Shown one piece after another: positions 1 to 6,860 of a stretch of 64,000 nucleotides of DNA. Each line of letters begins with the position of its first letter. Positions within the stretch are counted from its first letter, which is position 1. The stretch comes from Coriobacteriia bacterium. GTDB taxonomy: Bacteria > Actinomycetota > Coriobacteriia > Anaerosomatales > PALSA-660. The DNA is taken from the NCBI GenBank assembly GCA_025361335.1, contig JANYAK010000038.1:1-64000 (forward strand), in the 5' to 3' direction. The notes beneath the pieces are model-generated. The model worked only from the letters and a program-made list of their open reading frames with translations, searched no databases and was not told where the DNA came from. A program made the translations under genes and the position numbers.

Positions 1-1776
1 GATGCCCTCGTAGTTGTACGTCCGCCAGAGGTCCCGCTGCACCATCACGCTCTCGTCCGGGTTCGCGGTGTAGAAGTGGACGCCCTGCTTGAACTTGAAG
101 AAGCGGAACACGGGTATGGCCCCGTCGGCCGCGGTCGGGCATACGTTGTACACCGCGTTCTCGAAACGGTAGGTCTGTGCCTGGTTCTGCCGCACGCTCA
201 ACATCTCGTCCGGGTTCGCCGTGTAGAAGTGCACACCGGCCCTCATGTTGAAGAAGCGGTACAGGGGGGCGTTGTTCGCCGGATTCGAGAAATTGACCTG
301 GAAGGCGACGATCTCGAGACGGTAGGTCGCCCCGAGCTGGGTCTGGACGTAGACCTTCTCGTCCGGGTTCGCTGTGTAGAAGTGCGCGCCGTTCCTCATG
401 TTGTAGAAGCGCCAGACGGGGTGCAGGCCCGGCGCGGGCGGGGTCGCGGCCAGTTCGACGTTCTGCGTGGCGGTGCCACCTGCGGTGATGCCGACTCCTG
501 TGATGGTCCTGCTGACGTAGCCGGTCTTGGCGTAGGTCACGGAGTAGGTGCCGACGGCGACGCCCGAGACGGTGTAGGCGCCGCCGGTTGTCGTGGTCAC
601 CGGGGCGAGCGCTCCGACGGTCACCGAGACTCCGGCCAGCGCGGCGCCCCCGGTCGCGGTCACGTTGCCCGAGAGCGAGCCCGTGGTGGGCGCCTCCACC
701 GAGAGCGTCCCCCCGAGCACGGTCCCCTTCGGCCCGTCGCTCTGCGCCGCGATCCATATGCGAGTGGCGTCATCAGGTGCGATAGCGACGCCGTGCATGC
801 GAAGGTTGCCGCTCTCTCCGACGCCCGAGGGGAGGCGGTCCGATTCCCACGTCACGCCGCCGTCGGCCGTGCGCCAGAACACCGCTGACTCGCCGACAGC
901 GATGCCGTTGCGGGTGCCGCTGAACGCGACCGCATTCGGCCTCATGTCGTCGACCGAGTAGCCCGGGAAGTTGCTGAAGGGCGCGTCCTGGACCGTCCAC
1001 GAATGGGACACGGCGTTCCAGGACAAGAATGTGTTGGCATCCCCGACAACCCACCCATGACTCGCGTCGGGGAACGCTACGGACCTGAGGGCCTGGGCAC
1101 CCGCCGACGTCACCGACTGCCACGCCGATCCGTCCCATCGCAGAGTGACCCCGGAAGCGCCCACGGCGACCGCCATGCTGGAGCTCGGCGCGGAGACCCC
1201 GTACAGGTCAAGAACGGTGCCACTGACCGAGACGGCCCACGTCGATCCGCCGTCGGTCGTTCGCAGGATGACCCCACCGGCGCCGACAGCCCAGCCGTTC
1301 GAAGCGTCCGAGAAGGACACCGCGTTGAGCTTGGCCGCGGTGATTCCCGATCCGTATCGAGCCCAAGTGCCGCCGTTCCACTTGAGGATGAGCCCGGCGT
1401 CGCCGACCGCCCACACGTTCGTGACACTGACGGCATCGACGCCGTTGAGGGCGCCGGTGAACGATGCGAGTTTGGGTTCGGCCCACGGAGGACCGGCGAG
1501 ACCAGAGACGACGAGCGGCCGCACGAGGGCGGCCGAGCCGTCCTGGTACCATCCGACGGCCCACACATGCGCCGAATCCGCGGCGCTGACCGCGCGCAGA
1601 TCCGCGCTGACGACCACGTCCAGATCGCCGGCGTCGCGGTAGTTTGCCGGGCCCGTGTACTCGTGCGACCAAGAAGTGGTGAGCGCCGCCGACGCGGCCA
1701 CCACCCATACGAGGAGCGGGATGAGCGCGATCGCGAGCGCCGTTGCGACGAAGGAACGTCGGCTGCGCGGGAGCAT
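1..1776 (-). CDS. Secreted beta-propeller protein with carboxypeptidase-like and DUF5648 repeats (3' end outside window)
   Basis: The reading frame is open from ATG at 1776 to the window edge (592 codons, no stop), so the C-terminus is missing; edge-open frames are absent from the ORF track. The N-terminus (MLPRSRRSFVATALAIALI) is a signal peptide. Residues about 40-370 contain repeated WAVGDAG / GWAVGAGG / GWVVGDA blades with TTDGGSTW-type turns, as in Ycf48/BNR-like propellers. A carboxypeptidase-regulatory-like beta-sandwich follows (GNVTATGGAALAGVSVTVG). The end carries three repeats of about 45 residues with the core HFYTANPDE, characteristic of the DUF5648 family. It is probably an exported surface or adhesion protein; its ligand is unknown. 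Upstream on the minus strand lies a perfect TATAAT and an untranslated leader of roughly 95 bases. Confidence 0.8.
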   Translation of the reverse strand, partial: MLPRSRRSFVATALAIALIPLLVWVVAASAALTTSWSHEYTGPANYRDAGDLDVVVSADLRAVSAADSAHVWAVGWYQDGSAALVRPLVVSGLAGPPWAEPKLASFTGALNGVDAVSVTNVWAVGDAGLILKWNGGTWARYGSGITAAKLNAVSFSDASNGWAVGAGGVILRTTDGGSTWAVSVSGTVLDLYGVSAPSSSMAVAVGASGVTLRWDGSAWQSVTSAGAQALRSVAFPDASHGWVVGDANTFLSWNAVSHSWTVQDAPFSNFPGYSVDDMRPNAVAFSGTRNGIAVGESAVFWRTADGGVTWESDRLPSGVGESGNLRMHGVAIAPDDATRIWIAAQSDGPKGTVLGGTLSVEAPTTGSLSGNVTATGGAALAGVSVTVGALAPVTTTTGGAYTVSGVAVGTYSVTYAKTGYVSRTITGVGITAGGTATQNVELAATPPAPGLHPVWRFYNMRNGAHFYTANPDEKVYVQTQLGATYRLEIVAFQVNFSNPANNAPLYRFFNMRAGVHFYTANPDEMLSVRQNQAQTYRFENAVYNVCPTAADGAIPVFRFFKFKQGVHFYTANPDESVMVQRDLWRTYNYEGI

Positions 1777-1910
1777 GGACGACACCTACCCCTCATGGGG
1801 ACGTGCCCGGGCTGTTCAGACCCGGTGTCTCCAGCCACTGCCGTGCCATCCGGCGGCGTCCGGTACTGGTGACGCGGGCAATTATACACGCAGGGATCGA
1901 CCTTTCCTCG
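1777..1910 (-). promoter_or_regulatory. Promoter and leader of the propeller/DUF5648 gene
   Basis: Read on the minus strand, TATAAT lies at 1886-1881; no good -35 is seen at 17-18 bases. The leader between it and ATG 1776 contains two small hairpins (CCGGG...CCCGG and CCCC-ATGA-GGGG). I could not match it to a known riboswitch. Confidence 0.35.
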
Positions 1911-1993
1911 GGGTGCGGCCGAACGGCGCGGACCCGACCGGCGCTGTTCGCTCGCCCACAGAAGCGAGCCCTGGCGGACGATGCCCCGCGCGA

Positions 1994-2021
1994 ACGACCC
2001 CCGGCGGGAACCGGGGGTCGT
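1994..2021 (-). terminator. Hairpin downstream of tRNA-Sec
   Basis: An 11-bp perfect stem (ACGACCCCCGG / CCGGGGGTCGT) with a 6-base loop begins 13 bases past the CCA end of the selenocysteine tRNA. No U-tract follows on the minus strand, so it may act as a processing or Rho-assisted end rather than a classical intrinsic terminator. Confidence 0.4.
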
Positions 2022-2034
2022 GGCTCGTAGATGG

Positions 2035-2131
2035 TGGCGGAGGCGCGTGCGAATCGAACACACCCAGGAGGCTCTTCACCCCCCACGACGGTTTTGAAGA
2101 CCGCGGAGCCCACCAGGACCCATTCGCCTCC
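2035..2131 (-). tRNA. selC: Selenocysteine tRNA (UCA anticodon)
   Basis: The minus strand reads GGAGGCGA...GCGCCTCC-G-CCA, a 97-base tRNA including an encoded CCA, close to the length of E. coli selC. The anticodon loop CTTCAAA (UCA at 2097-2095) is closed by GCGGT/ACCGT. A long variable arm rich in G followed by CCTCC and the T-arm GTGTG-TTCGATT-CGCAC are visible. The eighth acceptor pair appears as A-G. It reads UGA as selenocysteine with SelA, SelB and SelD, whose genes lie at 6.8-11.6 kb. It was found by its anticodon loop and arms, not by a scanning program. Confidence 0.93.
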
Positions 2132-2139
2132 AAGCGGCT

Positions 2140-2168
2140 ATGGTGGCGACCTGCGCCGGTGGTGTCAA
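2140..2168 (-). promoter_or_regulatory. Putative selC promoter
   Basis: Minus strand TTGACA at 2168-2163, a 17-base spacer, then CACCAT at 2145-2140. This would start transcription almost exactly at the 5' G of the tRNA (2131). The -35 is perfect, the -10 poor, so the call is moderate. Confidence 0.45.
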
Positions 2169-2352
2169 CGGCGGACCGGGAGCGCTCTGGCGTACACAGG
2201 GCTTAGCGGCGGCGGACTGGAGGCCCTATGGCGACGGCCAGGTCGGGCGCTGCGCCCGTGAGGGATCTCTCATGCGGTTCTCATCTCCTGCTCATGCGCA
2301 ATGCCGAGTATCAACGGCATGCGCCACCGAGCAGAGATGCGGGGTTCCCAAG

Positions 2353-3702
2353 ATGAGGCTTCGAGCCAAGATGATCGCGCACCCCGTCGTCGCGATCATG
2401 ATCTTCCTCGCGTTCGTCGGTGTCGCCGCGGGCGCCGTGCCCGCGTTCCGAGCCTCGGAGCGTGCATCGTTCTGCACGTCGTGCCATGAGATGGGCCCGT
2501 ACTACGACGCTTGGGCGAAGGGGCCGCATCGTCTCGTCGAGTGCGTCGAATGTCACGTGGACGCCGGCGCGCTCAATCACGTCTCGCACAAGGCGACCGC
2601 GGCCAAGGAGCTGTGGATACACCTCACGGGAGATCCGCGCTTCCCGAAGGGGACCGCGGCGGTTCCCGATGCTCGCTGTCTGACGTGCCACGCGTCCATA
2701 CCCCGATCCTCCGGTCCTCGGTTCTCGCACAAAGCCCACGCGAAGACGGGCCCATGCCTGACGTGTCACCTCGACGTGGGCCACAGGGTCCCCCTGGCCG
2801 CCCTCGTCGCCGCCGGGGTTCTCAAGTCCGGCGTGGAGACCTCTCGGACGCCCGCCGCTGCCTCCGCCGCCACGACGGCGACCCTCCACACCGTGGTGCC
2901 GTGCACCCGATGCCACGACCTGAACGCGATCGCCTGCGCCACCTGTCACAAGCCCGCGCACAAGGACCGAGGGGAGTGCGCGACCTGCCATCGCCCCGGT
3001 CCGCGATGGGTCTTCTCGCACCCCGCGTCCGCGGACTGCGCGTCGTGTCACGCCGCGCCGCAGAAGCACTTCGGCGCTTCGTGCGCCTCATGCCACTCCC
3101 CGAGCGTCCCGTTCGCACGGACGGTCTACACCCACACGTCGGACGCGTGCGGCGACTGCCACGCCGCGCCGGCCCGCCATAACACCGCGGCAGCCTGCGC
3201 CGCGTGTCATCGAAAGCCCGGCGTGTCGTGGGCCTTCTCCCATCCGGACACATCAGCGTGCGGGTCATGCCATGCGGCGCCCGCGAAGCACTTCGGCGGG
3301 GCTTGCGCGAGCTGCCACCATCTCGGAGTGGCCTTCGCCAAGGCGTTATATCGCCATACGTCCTCGGGGTGCGCGTCATGTCACTCCTCTCCCGCCGGTC
3401 ACAACCGGGCGGTGTCGTGCGCGTCATGCCACAAGAGGCCGGGCGTGTCCTGGGCCGCCTCACACCCCTCCTCGACGTCGTGCGCGTCATGTCACAGGGC
3501 GCCTTCGTCCCACTACGGCACCTCGTGCGCTTCGTGCCACAAGGCGTCCGTCGCGTGGAGCTCGGCCACATTCCGACACCCGTCCACCGGACCCAAGCAC
3601 ACGTACCGCAGCTTCGCCTGCGTGAAGTGCCATCCGAACGGATACGCCTCGCACACGTGCGTCGCTTGCCACGATTCCGGGGCCGGTGGGAGCGACGACT
3701 AG
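2353..3702 (+). CDS. Multihaem c-type cytochrome (19 CxxCH), NapC/NirT-type N-terminus
   Basis: 449 residues. The start MRLRAKMIAHPVV puts an uncleaved membrane anchor (about residues 8-30) directly before the first haem site; the longer ORF from 2140 or 2272 adds an unrelated leader. CTSCHEM near residue 41 followed by CVECH matches the NapC/NirT/NrfH entry module, including a possible Met ligand. I count 19 CxxCH motifs. Residues about 222-369 are two 74-residue tandem repeats (SHP...CASCH...HFG...CASCH...CxxCH...HN...CxxCH..PGVSW), each carrying four haems, followed by a partial third copy. This points to a quinol-linked, extracytoplasmic electron conduit. No haem lyase or partner oxidoreductase is nearby. 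The ribosome site is weak. Confidence 0.9.
   Translation: MRLRAKMIAHPVVAIMIFLAFVGVAAGAVPAFRASERASFCTSCHEMGPYYDAWAKGPHRLVECVECHVDAGALNHVSHKATAAKELWIHLTGDPRFPKGTAAVPDARCLTCHASIPRSSGPRFSHKAHAKTGPCLTCHLDVGHRVPLAALVAAGVLKSGVETSRTPAAASAATTATLHTVVPCTRCHDLNAIACATCHKPAHKDRGECATCHRPGPRWVFSHPASADCASCHAAPQKHFGASCASCHSPSVPFARTVYTHTSDACGDCHAAPARHNTAAACAACHRKPGVSWAFSHPDTSACGSCHAAPAKHFGGACASCHHLGVAFAKALYRHTSSGCASCHSSPAGHNRAVSCASCHKRPGVSWAASHPSSTSCASCHRAPSSHYGTSCASCHKASVAWSSATFRHPSTGPKHTYRSFACVKCHPNGYASHTCVACHDSGAGGSDD
3016..3459 (+). repeat. Two in-frame 222-bp tandem repeats within the cytochrome
   Basis: Unit 1 (3016-3237) and unit 2 (3238-3459) each encode exactly 74 residues with CxxCH at equivalent positions and the same SHP start and PGVSWA end. 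A truncated third unit begins at 3460. The DNA is diverged between units, so the duplication is not recent. Confidence 0.8.
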
Positions 3703-3704
3703 CG

Positions 3705-3730
3705 CACCGGACCCGCGGGCGGTTCCGGTG
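3705..3730 (+). terminator. Hairpin after the cytochrome gene
   Basis: CACCGGA / TCCGGTG stem with an inner CCCGCGGG palindrome lies directly after the cytochrome stop. No U-tract follows; it may be a weak terminator or a stabilising 3' structure. Confidence 0.35.
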
Positions 3731-3775
3731 TCAGGGAGGAACGGTGGGGCGGTAGTATCCATCGAGGGGGTTGCC

Positions 3776-4156
3776 ATGAAGATGCCGCACGAACGATCGG
3801 TCGCCATAGCGGTCTCGGTGACGGCGGGTCTGCTGGCGACCGCGGCCGTGACATTCACCTTGTGGGGAAACGCGCCCGGAGCCCCGGGGTCCGGAGATCT
3901 CCCGGTCATAACGGTTGACTCCTCTGCCCCCACCGGGACGACGGCGACGCCCACGGTCGCCTCCACGTTCCCCCCACCTCCAGCGAAGCCGCCCGCCGCG
4001 GCACGCCCGGCCCAAGCGAACGCGACTGGTCCTTCGGGTACGAAGACATCGGGCGCGGTTGAAGACCACGAGGTGGTGAAGCCTCGGATCCACGAGTCGG
4101 ACGAGTCCCCGCCGGCGCCATCAGAGCGCTCCGCCCCGAGCCCCGGCGGCGACTGA
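3776..4156 (+). CDS. Small membrane-anchored Pro/Ala/Thr-rich protein of unknown function
   Basis: 126 residues, starting at ATG 3776 behind GAGGGGG. Residues about 8-30 form one transmembrane helix (AVSVTAGLLATAAVTFTLW); the remainder is low-complexity and rich in proline, alanine, serine and threonine, as in extracytoplasmic linkers. There are no cysteines or recognisable domains. It ends 36 bases before the response-regulator gene, so it may be co-transcribed with the two-component pair and could be a sensor accessory, but that is inference. I do not recognise a family. Confidence 0.6.
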   Translation: MKMPHERSVAIAVSVTAGLLATAAVTFTLWGNAPGAPGSGDLPVITVDSSAPTGTTATPTVASTFPPPPAKPPAAARPAQANATGPSGTKTSGAVEDHEVVKPRIHESDESPPAPSERSAPSPGGD

Positions 4157-4192
4157 CACGGACAGGCGACGGCCTGGGAAAGGAGCGGTCCG

Positions 4193-4858
4193 TTGAGGAT
4201 CCTGCTCGTCGAGGATGAGGACCGCATCGCTTCGTTCGTGGCGAAGGGCCTGATCGCGGAAGGGCACACGGTCGAGCGCGCCACCGGCGTGAGCGAGGGC
4301 GCGGCGATGGGGGTCAGCCGGGACTACGACCTCGTCCTTCTCGACCTTCTGCTGCCCGACGGGCACGGGCGCGACGTGCTTGCGGGAGTCAGGGCGGCCA
4401 AACCCGAGCTTCCGGTCATCGTGCTGTCGGCCCTCGGTGAGATCGATGACAAGGTCGACCTGCTCGACATGGGGGCGGACGACTACCTCACGAAACCGTT
4501 CTCCATGCGCGAGCTCTCGGCACGGGTCCGCGCCAGCGTGCGCCATGGCGCGGCGGCAAGCCATGTCGTGACCATACGCGACCTGACGCTCGACACCCAC
4601 ACCCGCGTGGCCAAGCGTGGCGGCAGATCAGCGGACCTCCCATCGCGGGAGTTCGCGCTCCTCGAGTACCTCATGCGGCATGCTGGGCAGGTGGTCACGC
4701 GTCAGCAGCTTCTGGATGCCGTGTGGGGATTCGATTTCGACACAGGCAGCAACGTGGTCGACGTCTACGTGGGATACGTGCGGCGCAAGCTTGACGAGCC
4801 GGGGCGACCGTCGGCCATCGAGACGGTGCGCGGAGCGGGCTACCGTGTCCCTTCGTGA
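4193..4858 (+). CDS. OmpR/PhoB-family response regulator
   Basis: 221 residues from a TTG start with AAAGGAG in front. The receiver domain (residues 1-115) shows the acidic pocket ED near residue 8, phospho-acceptor Asp51 in LVLLDLLLPDG and the switch lysine in YLTKPFS. The C-terminal winged helix (about 125-221) has the LPSREFALLEYLM and VWGFDFDTGSNVVDVYVGYVRRKLD segments. It is phosphorylated by the histidine kinase whose start overlaps its stop by 14 bases and then binds DNA. Targets are unknown; the neighbouring cytochrome is a candidate. Confidence 0.95.
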   Translation: MRILLVEDEDRIASFVAKGLIAEGHTVERATGVSEGAAMGVSRDYDLVLLDLLLPDGHGRDVLAGVRAAKPELPVIVLSALGEIDDKVDLLDMGADDYLTKPFSMRELSARVRASVRHGAAASHVVTIRDLTLDTHTRVAKRGGRSADLPSREFALLEYLMRHAGQVVTRQQLLDAVWGFDFDTGSNVVDVYVGYVRRKLDEPGRPSAIETVRGAGYRVPS

Positions 4859-6266
4859 GCGGCTGACGACCACGACAAGGGTTGCCCTCGCCGTCACGGC
4901 GATCCTGGCCATCGGCGTGGCCTCGCTCTCGACCATCTCCTACTTCAGCGTCCGCGAGCGCCTGCGCGTCGACCTCGATCGCGCGCTGCTCAGAGAGACG
5001 GAAGCGTTCGCCGCCTCGATCGTCCAGACTTCGACGGCGAGCCCCGGGCGCGATCTGCACGCCGCCGCGCGCGTGTACCTGGAGACGCGGACGGCGGTCT
5101 ATTCGAACTCGCGCCCCATCCTGATGATCAGACTTTCCGACGGCAGGGTGCTGTCCAACTCCAGCGTCCGACTCGAAGACGCGCCGGGCAATGTGTCCGC
5201 CCTCGACGCGGCGGGCAGCGTGCGGGCGTACGCCGATCTCGAGTACAGGGGCGAGGCGTACCGGGCGGCCACGGTACCCGTGCTGGACAAGGTCGGCACC
5301 GCCGTCGCGGTCTTTGAAGCCGCGCTCCCTCTGACCCCGTCCCGGGAGCTCGCTGCTCAGCTGCTCCGCATCCTTGCTGTGGCGAGCATCCTCATCACGG
5401 TGCTGGGTGCCCTGTTGTCCGCCATCGCGGCGCGTACCAGCCTCGCGCCGCTGAGACAGGCCGCCGCCTCGGCCGACCGCATCACACACGCCCGTCTGGC
5501 CGAGCGCATCAGCTATGCGGGCCCGAACGATGAGGCGGGCCGGCTCGTCTCGGCCGTGAACGCCATGCTCGATCGCCTCGAAGCGGCCTTCCGCGAACAG
5601 AGGCACTTCCTCGCGGACGCTTCGCATGAACTCAGGACACCGCTCGCCGTCGTCTCCGGCCACCTCGAGATACTGGAGGCGCCCCACCTGCCGCAGCAGG
5701 AGCGGAGCGATGAGCTGGCGATCGTTGCCGACGAGGTGGCAAGGATGGGGCGGCTTGTCGAGGACATGCTCGCCCTGGCACGGCTGGAGTCCGAGGCGTC
5801 ACGGCCCTTCCAGCTCCTCGAGGTCCGCAGCCTCCTGCAGGAGGCTGCGGGGCGCGGGCGCGGACTCGGCTTGCAGACCATCACCGTCGACGCGCCCGGC
5901 GACCTGTGGATCTATGGCGAACCCGACCAGCTGATGCAGGCGCTGCTCAACCTGGTCAGCAACGCCGTCAGCCATACGCCGGCCACAGGCATGATATGGC
6001 TGACGGCCTCGGCCACGCGGGATACCGTGCGAGTGTGCGTCGAGGACAACGGACCGGGATTGCGTCCCGAGGACCTCGACCGCGTCTTCGACCGGTTCTA
6101 CCGCGGGGGCGGACCGCGGGGCGCCGGCGGTGGCAGCGGCCTCGGTCTCTCCATCGTCCAGCGTCTGGTGGAACTGCACGGTGGAGTGACCGAGGCCGCC
6201 AACAGGCAGGGGGGCGGTGCCGCGCTGAGCATCACTCTCCCACGAGCCCCCGCGCCGGCCGACTAG
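4845..6266 (+). CDS. Membrane sensor histidine kinase, partner of the OmpR-type regulator
   Basis: 473 residues from GTG 4845, inside the 3' end of the regulator gene; the ORF-track start at 4617 is too early. Order: transmembrane helix at about 10-35, extracytoplasmic sensor of about 130 residues, second helix near 175-195, HAMP linker (SLAPLRQAAASADRIT), HisKA box SHELRTP with His near 260, and HATPase_c with N box NLVSNAVSH, G1 DNGPGL and G2 GSGLGLSIV. The class is EnvZ/PhoR-like; the signal is not evident. Translational coupling to the regulator implies a cognate pair. Confidence 0.94.
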   Translation: MSLRERLTTTTRVALAVTAILAIGVASLSTISYFSVRERLRVDLDRALLRETEAFAASIVQTSTASPGRDLHAAARVYLETRTAVYSNSRPILMIRLSDGRVLSNSSVRLEDAPGNVSALDAAGSVRAYADLEYRGEAYRAATVPVLDKVGTAVAVFEAALPLTPSRELAAQLLRILAVASILITVLGALLSAIAARTSLAPLRQAAASADRITHARLAERISYAGPNDEAGRLVSAVNAMLDRLEAAFREQRHFLADASHELRTPLAVVSGHLEILEAPHLPQQERSDELAIVADEVARMGRLVEDMLALARLESEASRPFQLLEVRSLLQEAAGRGRGLGLQTITVDAPGDLWIYGEPDQLMQALLNLVSNAVSHTPATGMIWLTASATRDTVRVCVEDNGPGLRPEDLDRVFDRFYRGGGPRGAGGGSGLGLSIVQRLVELHGGVTEAANRQGGGAALSITLPRAPAPAD

Positions 6267-6308
6267 CGCGACCATGCGCGCTGACGACCGTCGGATCCGC
6301 ACGGCCCG

Positions 6309-6860
6309 CTAGCGGGCGCCACTCCACTCGTCCGCCGTCATCAGCAGGAGAACGTGGGCGTACCCCTCGAGGGTGAGGACGGCGCCCGTGTCCCGGAGCC
6401 CCAGACGGCGTGCTACGCCCAGGGAACGCTCGTTGTCGGGCAAGATGACCGCATGTACCTGGGGCAGTCCGGCGACCTCGAAGCTGTGCCGTAACAGCAG
6501 CCGTGCGCCACGGGTCACGTAGCCGTTGCCGGTCCAGGGGGCGGCCTGGTTCCAACCGATCTCCACGAGCCCGGTGTCGTCCAGGGGCTTGAGCATCACC
6601 GAACCGACCGGATGACCGACCGTCTCCGGCACGAGCGCGTAGATCCCGAGACCGGCGGCCATCGCCTCGCTGCGCGAGATGATCGAGGCGATCCGCGTGC
6701 GCGCGGCCTCCTCGTCGGTGACCGGCGCGAGTTGGAGCCAGCGCGCTATCTCCTCGTCACCATAGACGCGCAGGAAGACCTCCAGGTCGTCTTCACGCCA
6801 CGCCCTCACGATGACGCCGTCGCCCCGCAAGAGAAGATCCGCGTACCGCGGCGCGCTCAC
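6309..6860 (-). CDS. GNAT-family N-acetyltransferase (RimJ/RimL-like)
   Basis: 183 residues. The segment from VEIGWNQAAPWTGNGYVT through LPDNERSLGVARRLGL is the acetyl-CoA binding core of RimJ/RimL-type GNAT enzymes, which acetylate protein N-termini or small amines. Its start overlaps the selB stop by 4 bases, making it the last gene of the selenium operon. A role tied to selenium metabolism is only suggested by this coupling; the substrate cannot be predicted. Confidence 0.85.
   Translation of the reverse strand: MSAPRYADLLLRGDGVIVRAWREDDLEVFLRVYGDEEIARWLQLAPVTDEEAARTRIASIISRSEAMAAGLGIYALVPETVGHPVGSVMLKPLDDTGLVEIGWNQAAPWTGNGYVTRGARLLLRHSFEVAGLPQVHAVILPDNERSLGVARRLGLRDTGAVLTLEGYAHVLLLMTADEWSGAR

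Noticed and set aside
2132-2352. Possible c-di-GMP riboswitch upstream of the cytochrome
   Set aside because: ACACAGGGC resembles a GEMM segment, but the conserved GCAAAGCC block and paired arms are missing.
2140-2352. N-terminal extension of the cytochrome ORF (starts at 2140 or 2272)
   Set aside because: The added residues have no export signal features and precede a good membrane anchor start at 2353; they also run towards selC and its promoter.
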